Source of the DNA: Paraburkholderia oxyphila NBRC 105797
GTDB taxonomy: Bacteria; Pseudomonadota; Gammaproteobacteria; Burkholderiales; Burkholderiaceae
DNA: 64,000 bases
Direction: 5' to 3'
NCBI RefSeq assembly: GCF_000685075.1
Contig: NZ_BAYD01000047.1
Span: 16,478 to 80,477, forward strand
Made by a program: the position numbers and the translations under genes. The stretch's first letter is position 1, and every line of letters starts with the position of its first letter. Shown one piece after another: positions 58,006 through 64,000 of the stretch. Under the pieces are notes generated by a model. The model worked only from the letters and a program-made list of their open reading frames with translations, was not told where the DNA came from and searched no databases.

Positions 58006-60171
58006 GTGAACGTCTTCTTTGAGGAATCGGGCAGTTTCAAGGCGGGCAGCGTGCTGTCGCGCCAGGGCGATGCGTTTCAGGTGGAGTTGCCGGGTGGGCG
58101 GCGCGCCAAGGTGCGCGCGAAAGACGTGCTGATCGAATTCGAGAAGCCCGCCGCCGGCGATCTGCTGGAGCAGGCGGACGCCGCCGCACAGGAAATCGAT
58201 CTCGATTTCCTGTGGGAATGCGCGCCCGCCGATGAATTCGCGTATACGGCGCTCGCGAGCGAGTACTTCGGCGAATCCTATGGCCCGGTCGAGCGCGCCG
58301 CGCTCGTGCTGCGTCTGCACGGCTCGCCCGTGTACTTCCGCCGCAAGGGGCGTGGCCAGTATCAACGCGCGCCCGAGGAGCAACTGAAGATGGCGCTCGC
58401 GTCGCTCGAGCGCAAGCGTCAGCAGGCGCTCGTGCAGGCGGGCTACGAAGAGGATCTCAAGGCGGGCAAGCTGCCCGAGGCGCTCAAGGACAAGGCGCTG
58501 GGTCTCCTCACGAAGCCCGACAAGAACACCATCGAATACAAGGCGCTCGAGGCGGCCGCGGCCGCGCGCGGTATTTCGATGCCGCGCCTGATGCTCGAAT
58601 GCGGCGGCATCGCCACGCCGCGTGCGCTGCACGAGGCGCGCTTCCTCGCCGAGTTCTTCCCGCACGGCACAGGCTTTCCGGGCGTGGAGGTGGGTGCGCT
58701 GCCCGATGATCTGCCCGATGCGGCGGAGCACGTGCAGGCGTTCTCGATCGACGACGTCACCACGACCGAAATCGACGACGCGTTCTCGATCGAGCATCTC
58801 GCCGACGGCCGCGTGCGCATCGGCATCCACATTGCGGCGCCGGCGCTGGGCATCAAGCGCGGCGACACGGCCGACACGGTCGCGCGCACGCGCCTGTCGA
58901 CGGTGTACATGCCCGGCGACAAGATCACCATGCTGCCCGACGATTTCGTCGATGCCTTCACGCTGAAGGAAGGCGGCATGCGCCCGGCGCTCTCGCTCTA
59001 CTGCATCGTGAACCGCGAGACGCAGGAGATCGTCGCCACGGAAACGCGCGCCGAGCGCGTGTTCGTGAAGAACAACCTGCGCCACAACACGCTCGACGAG
59101 GTTGTCACCGAGGAGACGCTGGCCGCGGGCACGGGCGACTATCCGCACAAGGACGACATCGCCGTGCTGTGGCCGTTCGCGCAGGCGCTCTTCGAGAAGC
59201 GCCAGCAGGCGCGCGCGGGCTACGGCCTGCGCCGCGAAGTGCAGCGCAATACCGACTACAACTTCTACGTGGACGGCGAGCATGTCACCATCACGCCGCG
59301 CCGCCGCGGTTCGCCGCTCGACCTGATCGTCGCGGAGCTGGCGATTCTCGCCAACTCCACGTGGGGCGCGTTCCTGAACGACCACGGCGTGCCGGGCATC
59401 TATCGCTCGCAGCGCGCGTTCGGCGCGCCCACGGGCCCCAAGCGCACGCGCATGCAAACCAACGCCGCTCCGCACGAAGGCCTGGGCGTTGCGCAGTACG
59501 CGTGGAGCACCTCGCCGCTGCGCCGCTACGTCGACCTCGTGAACCAGTGGCAGTTGCTCGCGTGCGTCGAGCACGGCGTGGCCGCCAAGCTGGTCGCGCC
59601 GTTCAAGCCCAAGGACGCCGATCTGTTCGCCGTCGTGCAGGGCTTCGACGAGACCTACACCGCCTACGCCGATCATCAGCGCCGCATGGAGTACTTCTGG
59701 TGCCTGCGCTGGCTCCAGCAGGAAATGCGCGGTGACGGCAACGGTGAAGCCCGCCGCGAATTCCCGGCGACCGTCGTGAAGGACGATCTGGTGCGCTTCG
59801 AGGAAGTGCCGCTGCTCATGCACGTGCCCGCGCTCGGCGTGCACGCGCGCGGCACGCGCCTGATGATGGAGGTGATGTCGATCGACGAGCTGACGATCGA
59901 GGCGTCGGTGCGCATGCTGCGCGTGCTCGACGCGCCGGTCGTCACGAGCGGCGCCGAGGCCGAAGAGGACACGGGCGAGGACGAAGAGCTCATCGAAGCC
60001 GCCGACGAATCCGCGCAAAGCGAAGCGGAAGCGCTCGCCGAAGCCGATGCGCCTGCCGATGCAAGCGCTTCAACCGACGCAGCCGAAGGCGAGGGCGGTG
60101 CGCAGGAAGGCGTGGAAGTGCAGCAATCCGCGCATTTGAACGAACAACACGCCACGGAGCCGCGCGCATGA
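58006..60171 (+). CDS. RNase II/RNB-family 3'-5' exoribonuclease
   Basis: A 721-residue exonuclease degrading single-stranded RNA. The RNB domain (about residues 245-560) has the metal site DDVTTTEIDDAFSIEHL and the C-terminal TSPLRRYVDLVNQ. A divergent S1-like segment follows, then an acidic Glu/Asp/Ala-rich tail of about 70 residues. It is longer than E. coli RNase II (644). The start is GTG. Whether it is true Rnb or a related RNB exonuclease is unclear. Its stop overlaps aroE by 4 bp. Confidence 0.9.
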   Translation: MNVFFEESGSFKAGSVLSRQGDAFQVELPGGRRAKVRAKDVLIEFEKPAAGDLLEQADAAAQEIDLDFLWECAPADEFAYTALASEYFGESYGPVERAALVLRLHGSPVYFRRKGRGQYQRAPEEQLKMALASLERKRQQALVQAGYEEDLKAGKLPEALKDKALGLLTKPDKNTIEYKALEAAAAARGISMPRLMLECGGIATPRALHEARFLAEFFPHGTGFPGVEVGALPDDLPDAAEHVQAFSIDDVTTTEIDDAFSIEHLADGRVRIGIHIAAPALGIKRGDTADTVARTRLSTVYMPGDKITMLPDDFVDAFTLKEGGMRPALSLYCIVNRETQEIVATETRAERVFVKNNLRHNTLDEVVTEETLAAGTGDYPHKDDIAVLWPFAQALFEKRQQARAGYGLRREVQRNTDYNFYVDGEHVTITPRRRGSPLDLIVAELAILANSTWGAFLNDHGVPGIYRSQRAFGAPTGPKRTRMQTNAAPHEGLGVAQYAWSTSPLRRYVDLVNQWQLLACVEHGVAAKLVAPFKPKDADLFAVVQGFDETYTAYADHQRRMEYFWCLRWLQQEMRGDGNGEARREFPATVVKDDLVRFEEVPLLMHVPALGVHARGTRLMMEVMSIDELTIEASVRMLRVLDAPVVTSGAEAEEDTGEDEELIEAADESAQSEAEALAEADAPADASASTDAAEGEGGAQEGVEVQQSAHLNEQHATEPRA

Positions 60172-61043
60172 GCGCCGAGCCAATTCAGCGCGATCGCTAT
60201 GCGGTGGTCGGCAATCCGGTCGCGCACAGCAAGTCACCGTATATCCACGCGCAGTTCGCGGCCGCGACCGGCGAACGCGTCGACTATGACCGCTTGCTTG
60301 CGCCGCTCGACGGCTTCGTCGAGCACGTGCAGGCGTTTCGCGCCGCAGGCGGCCGCGGCCTGAACGTGACCGTGCCGTTCAAGCTGGAGGCGCATGCGCT
60401 GGCGAACAGGCTGTCGCCGCGGGCGGCGGCGGCGGGCGCCGTGAACACGCTGCGCTTCGACGAAGACGGCATTTTCGGCGACAACACCGATGGGTTCGGC
60501 CTCGTTCGCGACATCGAGGTGAATCTGGGCGTCTCGCTCAAGGGCGCGCGCGTGCTGTTGCTGGGCGCGGGCGGTGCGGCGCGTGGCGTCGTGCTGCCGA
60601 TGCTCGAGCGCCAGCCGCGCGAGATCACGATCGTGAACCGCACCGCGCAAAAGGCGCATGCGCTCGTCGAGCAGTTCGAAGGCGCCGCGCGCGAGTTCGG
60701 TTGCCTCATCAATGGCGGCGGTCCGGACGCGGTCTATCGCGACCCGGTCGATGCCAAGCCCTACGACGTGATTGTCAACGCCACGGCTGGCAGTCTCGAC
60801 GCGGCGCTGCCCGAGTGCGATGCACGCGCGTTCGGCACGGGCTCGCTTGCCTACGACATGATGTACGGCGCCGAACCCACCGTGTTCATGCGCCACGCCG
60901 AGTCGCTGGGTGCACGCGCATCGGATGGGCTCGGGATGCTGGTGGAGCAGGCCGCCGAGTCGTTCTTCGTGTGGCGCGGCGTGCGCCCCGATGGCGCGCC
61001 CGTGCTGGCCGCGCTGCGCAAGCAGTTGGCGGCGCAAGCCTGA
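60168..61043 (+). CDS. aroE: AroE, shikimate dehydrogenase
   Basis: NADP-dependent reduction of 3-dehydroshikimate to shikimate. The 291-residue protein has VGNPVAHSKSP, catalytic K72 in NVTVPFK, D108 in FGDNTDGFG, the nucleotide loop GAGGAARGV, NRT and the C-terminal DGLGMLVEQA. The ATG overlaps the upstream exonuclease stop, so translation is coupled. AroQ, the preceding pathway enzyme, is at 53808. Confidence 0.97.
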   Translation: MSAEPIQRDRYAVVGNPVAHSKSPYIHAQFAAATGERVDYDRLLAPLDGFVEHVQAFRAAGGRGLNVTVPFKLEAHALANRLSPRAAAAGAVNTLRFDEDGIFGDNTDGFGLVRDIEVNLGVSLKGARVLLLGAGGAARGVVLPMLERQPREITIVNRTAQKAHALVEQFEGAAREFGCLINGGGPDAVYRDPVDAKPYDVIVNATAGSLDAALPECDARAFGTGSLAYDMMYGAEPTVFMRHAESLGARASDGLGMLVEQAAESFFVWRGVRPDGAPVLAALRKQLAAQA

Positions 61044-61103
61044 CGCGTGCCTGCCGGTCCCTGAGCCGGCACAGAACCACACCAACAGGGGAGTCGCGAC
61101 GCC

Positions 61104-61919
61104 ATGCGTAGAGAAGCCTCGGGGCCGCACGCAGCAGGACTCGGTGAAGGACGATACGACGCGCAACGCGAAGGGTCATTCGATCATGGCGTTGCCGCGC
61201 TGAGCGCCAAGCGCCCCGGCGCCTTGCGCTGGCTCGTCTACGCGGTGCTGGTGTTCGGCGTGGCGTGGCTCGCGACGCAGCTCTTCTACTTCGCGCAGAT
61301 CGCCGTCTGGAATTTCGCCGATCCGCAGTCCACGGCCTTCATGCGCACCGACGAGGCGCGTCTATCCGCCGACCGTCCCGACCTCGACATCCAGCACCAG
61401 TGGGTGCCGTACGACCAGATCTCGCGCAATCTGAAGCGCGCGATCATCGCGTCCGAGGACGCCAACTTCGTCAACAACAACGGCTACGAAACCGACGCCA
61501 TCCTGCAGGCGTGGGAAAGAAACAAGAAGCGTGGCCACATCGTGCGCGGCGGATCGACGATCACGCAGCAACTCGCGCGCAACCTGTTTCTATCGCGCGA
61601 GAAGAGCTATATCCGCAAGGGCCAGGAGCTCATCATCACGTGGATGCTGGAGACGTTGCTCGACAAGGAGCGCATCTTCGAGATCTATCTGAATTCGGTG
61701 GAGTGGGGCAATGGCGTCTATGGCGCGCAGGCCGCCGCGCGCTACTACTACCGCACGACGGCGGCGAAGCTCACGCCGTGGCAGTCGGCGCGGCTGGCGG
61801 TGATGCTGCCGCAGCCGAAGTATTTCGACGAGCATCGCAACTCGCCGTATCTCGCGCAGCGCTCCAGAGTAATCGCGCGCCGCATGGGCGCCGCGGAACT
61901 CCCGCCGTCGTCGCAATAG
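61104..61919 (+). CDS. mtgA: MtgA, monofunctional peptidoglycan glycosyltransferase
   Basis: A membrane-anchored GT51 enzyme polymerising lipid II into glycan strands. The transmembrane segment is at about residues 41-64, the catalytic E118 is in IASEDANFVNNNG, and the GGSTITQQLARNLFL and EIYLNSVEWGNGVYG motifs are intact. No transpeptidase domain is attached. The ATG follows AGGGGAG. The 40-residue N-terminal cytoplasmic tail is longer than usual. A strong terminator follows. Confidence 0.96.
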   Translation: MRREASGPHAAGLGEGRYDAQREGSFDHGVAALSAKRPGALRWLVYAVLVFGVAWLATQLFYFAQIAVWNFADPQSTAFMRTDEARLSADRPDLDIQHQWVPYDQISRNLKRAIIASEDANFVNNNGYETDAILQAWERNKKRGHIVRGGSTITQQLARNLFLSREKSYIRKGQELIITWMLETLLDKERIFEIYLNSVEWGNGVYGAQAAARYYYRTTAAKLTPWQSARLAVMLPQPKYFDEHRNSPYLAQRSRVIARRMGAAELPPSSQ

Positions 61920-61955
61920 CCTCCGCAGTAGCGGTCGCGACTCACGCACAAAACG

Positions 61956-61985
61956 AAAAAGCGCCGGACGAGCCGGCGCTTTTTT
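61956..61985. terminator. Bidirectional intrinsic terminator
   Basis: AAAAAGCGCCGG and CCGGCGCTTTTTT arms around ACGAG, between the convergent mtgA and queF. Confidence 0.95.
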
Positions 61986-62008
61986 CATCAACTTCCCGCT
62001 ATTGGCGC

Positions 62009-62833
62009 TTACTGCCGTGCAAGCCGCGCGTTGTCCGGCATCGGCATGTTGAAGTTGGTGCGGAACGGATTGATGTCGAGGCCGCCGCGCCGCGTGTAGC
62101 GCGCGTACACCGCGAGCCGGTCCGGTTTGCACTCGCGCAGGATGTCCATGAAGATGCGTTCGGCGCATTGCTCATGAAAGCCCGTGTGGTTGCGGTACGA
62201 AATGATGTAGCGCAACAGGCCCGCCTGGTCGATCTGCGGCCCCACGTAATGGATCTGCACGCTGCCCCAGTCGGGCTGGCCCGTCACGGGGCAGTTCGAC
62301 TTCAGCAGATTCGAGAACAGCGTCTCTTCCACCGGCGACTCGTCTAACGCGGCCTTGAGCAGCGTCGGGTCCGGGTGATAGACCTCGGTGTCCAGGTCGA
62401 GCCGGTCGAGCGAAAGACCGTCGAATTCCTCAAACGGAATCTTGCCGAACGCGCCCGGCTGATCGAGCCGCACGGAAACCGGCGCGCCGCAGGCCGCCGA
62501 CACGTCGCGCTTGATCGTGTCGCGCACGACATCGGCAGACTCGAACGGCGTCTGCGCGAACGAGCCCAGATAGAGCTTGAACGACTTCGATTCGACGATG
62601 TTGGGCGAATCGGCGGGAATGAAGAACGTGGCGATGGCAATCTGCGGCTTGCCGCGCGCGTTGAGCCAGGACAGCTCGTAGGCGTTCCAGATATCGGTGC
62701 CGAAGAAGGGCAGTTGCGCGCCAATGCCGATCGCCTCGCGCGCGGTCGCGCGCGGGATCGGAAACAGCAGCGAGGCGTCGTATTGTTCGGTGTACCTGGC
62801 GGCCTTGCCGAGCGGGGATTGTTCGGGAGTCAT
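62009..62833 (-). CDS. queF: QueF, NADPH-dependent 7-cyano-7-deazaguanine reductase
   Basis: The step making preQ1, the precursor of the tRNA base queuosine. The 274-residue, two-domain (YqfD-type) QueF has the nucleophile C181 in LKSNCPVTGQPDWG with D188, and the substrate-binding E81 in NIVESKSFKLYL. Its ATG overlaps the 5'-nucleotidase stop by 4 bp, so the two are coupled. I see no preQ1 riboswitch upstream. Confidence 0.97.
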   Translation of the reverse strand: MTPEQSPLGKAARYTEQYDASLLFPIPRATAREAIGIGAQLPFFGTDIWNAYELSWLNARGKPQIAIATFFIPADSPNIVESKSFKLYLGSFAQTPFESADVVRDTIKRDVSAACGAPVSVRLDQPGAFGKIPFEEFDGLSLDRLDLDTEVYHPDPTLLKAALDESPVEETLFSNLLKSNCPVTGQPDWGSVQIHYVGPQIDQAGLLRYIISYRNHTGFHEQCAERIFMDILRECKPDRLAVYARYTRRGGLDINPFRTNFNMPMPDNARLARQ

Positions 62834-63837
62834 GATGCGCTGGTTTCAGTTGGTGCGTCTTTCGGTGCGTCGCTCGACGCTTCGTTCGTTGCGCCCGCGC
62901 GCGCCGTGTGGCTTGCGTCCACAGCACTGGCGGGGGGCGCGGGGTTTGCCACGCCGCTTGCCACGTGACCGGTCGCCGTGACCGAACGGGCCGATTCGCA
63001 ATGGCGGATCTGGTCGTCGAAGAAAAAGTCGGGTTCGAACTCGCGCAGGAACGGGCCTTTGTCGAGTCCGCCGAGGAACATCGCTTCGTCGATTTCGATG
63101 TTCCAGGCCATGAGCGTGCGAATCGCACGCTCATGGGCAGGCGCGGAGCGGGCGGTCACGAGCGCAGTGCGGATGCGCATGGTGGCGTTGGCATCCGCGA
63201 GCTTCTGCAGCCGGTTGAGCGCTTCGAGCAGCGGCTTGAGCGGCCCTTGTGCGAGCGGCAGCTCGCAGTTGTCGCGCTCGTGGCTCACGAAGGCGCTCAA
63301 GCCCTCGTGCTGGAAGATCTGCTCGGCTTCATCGGAAAACAGCACCGCATCGCCGTCGAACGCGATGCGAATCTCGTGCGCGTTGCGTTCCGACATTGTC
63401 GCCGATTCTGGAAAGACGCGTGCGGCAGGGAAGCCGGCGTCGAGCGCGCCGCGCACGTCCTCGGGATTCGCCGAAAGAAACAGCGACGCGTTGAGCGGCT
63501 TGAGGTAGCGCCACGGCTCGCGTCCGCGCGTGAACACGCCGCGCTGGATGTCGAGTTTGTGCTCGCGGCACGAGCTGAACGCGCGCAGCCCGCTGATGGG
63601 ATCGCTGCGCGAGAGTATCACCACCTCTACGTGATGCGCGCCGTTGTTCAGCGCGAGCAGCTTGCGGATCAACGCGAACGCCACGCCGGGCCGCGCGGGC
63701 ACGTTCAGGCGTTCGCGCTGCAGCGCCTCGTAGTCGCGCAGGTCGCCGGTCTCGTAGACGTGGTTCTCCTCTTCGAAGTCGAAGAGCGCGCGCGACGAGA
63801 TGGCGACGACGAGCTTGTCGGAGAGCGAAACGGCCAT
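62830..63837 (-). CDS. 5'-nucleotidase (cytosolic NT5C1-like family)
   Basis: A 335-residue soluble protein. It includes LVVAISSRALFDFEEEN at the N-terminus, with the Asp of a HAD-type nucleophile region, IAFDGDAVLFSDEAEQ and FLREFEPDFFFDDQ as later acidic motifs. This matches the 5'-nucleotidase family (related to animal cytosolic 5'-nucleotidase I), which dephosphorylates nucleoside monophosphates. The C-terminal 50 residues are Ala/Ser/Pro-rich and disordered. It overlaps queF and lies 12 bp after the ilvA stop codon. Confidence 0.88.
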   Translation of the reverse strand: MAVSLSDKLVVAISSRALFDFEEENHVYETGDLRDYEALQRERLNVPARPGVAFALIRKLLALNNGAHHVEVVILSRSDPISGLRAFSSCREHKLDIQRGVFTRGREPWRYLKPLNASLFLSANPEDVRGALDAGFPAARVFPESATMSERNAHEIRIAFDGDAVLFSDEAEQIFQHEGLSAFVSHERDNCELPLAQGPLKPLLEALNRLQKLADANATMRIRTALVTARSAPAHERAIRTLMAWNIEIDEAMFLGGLDKGPFLREFEPDFFFDDQIRHCESARSVTATGHVASGVANPAPPASAVDASHTARAGATNEASSDAPKDAPTETSAS

Positions 63838-63849
63838 GATCGTCGTGCT

Positions 63850-64000
63850 TTAGGCGAGGAACAGACGGTAAGCCGGATTCTGCGTCTCTTCCCAATGTGG
63901 ATAGCCAAGCGTGGCGAGGAAACGGCGGAACTCCGCGTCCTCAGCCGCCGGCACCTGAATGCCCACGAGAATCGAGCTGTAGTCGGCGCCCTGGTTGCGG
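63850..64000 (-). CDS. ilvA: IlvA, threonine ammonia-lyase (3' end only)
   Basis: The minus-strand reading frame enters from the right edge; the last 49 codons are visible. Translation includes NQGADYSSILVGIQVP and the very characteristic ending NPAYRLFLA, the C-terminal ACT-like regulatory domain of long-form biosynthetic threonine deaminase. This domain binds isoleucine for feedback inhibition. The catalytic PLP domain lies outside the window. Confidence 0.9.
   Translation of the reverse strand, partial: RNQGADYSSILVGIQVPAAEDAEFRRFLATLGYPHWEETQNPAYRLFLA

Noticed and set aside
57256..60018. A 920-codon minus-strand open frame opposite the esterase and RNB genes
   Set aside because: Arg/His/Ala-rich antisense translation with no domain. 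The plus-strand genes are convincing.

Overview
The window is about 64 kb of GC-rich, gene-dense bacterial core chromosome. The encoded proteins and the gene order point to the Burkholderiaceae (Burkholderia / Paraburkholderia / Caballeronia group). The clues are a division and cell-wall (dcw) cluster followed by a peroxiredoxin, lpxC, secA and argJ; a very long class Ia NrdA; a lysine/alanine-rich histone H1-like protein downstream of nrdB; and the aroQ-accB-accC-prmA order. This placement is inferred from protein character and gene order, not from a database search. I see no insertion sequence, prophage, CRISPR array or integrase.

Layout. 1-11728 (+): the end of murF, then mraY, murD, ftsW, murG, murC, ddl, ftsQ, ftsA and ftsZ. 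From murD to murC, and possibly to ddl, the genes are joined by 4-bp stop/start overlaps. 12029-17606: a Prx5-like peroxiredoxin and lpxC (+), a small DUF721/DciA-like gene (-), and secA (+). 17781-20393 (+): argJ, a DUF815 ATPase and a mutT-like Nudix gene. 20502-28717 (-): yacG, zapD, coaE, the type IV pilus assembly genes pilD-pilC-pilB, a CNNM/CorC membrane protein, tRNA-Pro(CGG) and a trans-polyprenyl diphosphate synthase. 29014-32124 (+): rplU, rpmA, obgE, proB. 32254-33635 (-): a CNP1-like lipoprotein and rppH. 33899-36279 (+): proS and a MarC-family protein. 36382-38483 (-): hpt and ffh. 38589-46935 (+): a CcsA/YpjD-like protein, a PP0621-like protein, ampD, nrdA, nrdB and the histone H1-like gene. 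47253-55686 (-): a glycine-zipper lipoprotein, a PfkB kinase, tpx, a DUF3426 zinc-ribbon protein, prmA, accC, accB, aroQ, a TlpA-like thioredoxin and an unrecognised conserved protein. 55907-61919 (+): mpl, a YqiA-like esterase, an RNase II-type exonuclease, aroE and mtgA. 62009-64000 (-): queF, a 5'-nucleotidase and the 3' end of ilvA.

How the genes fit together. The dominant theme is envelope and cell-division biology: peptidoglycan precursor synthesis (murF to ddl), divisome proteins (ftsW, ftsQ, ftsA, ftsZ, zapD), lipid A (lpxC), wall polymerisation (mtgA), wall recycling (ampD, mpl), export (secA, ffh) and the undecaprenyl/quinone precursor pathway. A second theme is macromolecule supply: ribonucleotide reductase, ribosomal proteins L21/L27 with Obg, fatty-acid initiation (accBC), aromatic and proline biosynthesis, RNA decay and queuosine synthesis.

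I found no convincing new multi-gene system. The best leads are regulatory or structural. The nrdA control region has a sigma-70 promoter overlapped by tandem NrdR-type boxes, followed by a long leader with a terminator-like hairpin. The histone-like gene contains almost identical 78-bp tandem repeats and is followed by a cluster of strong hairpins. Perfect inverted repeats flank argJ, ftsZ and the glycine-zipper gene. One conserved gene beside mpl has no assigned function.
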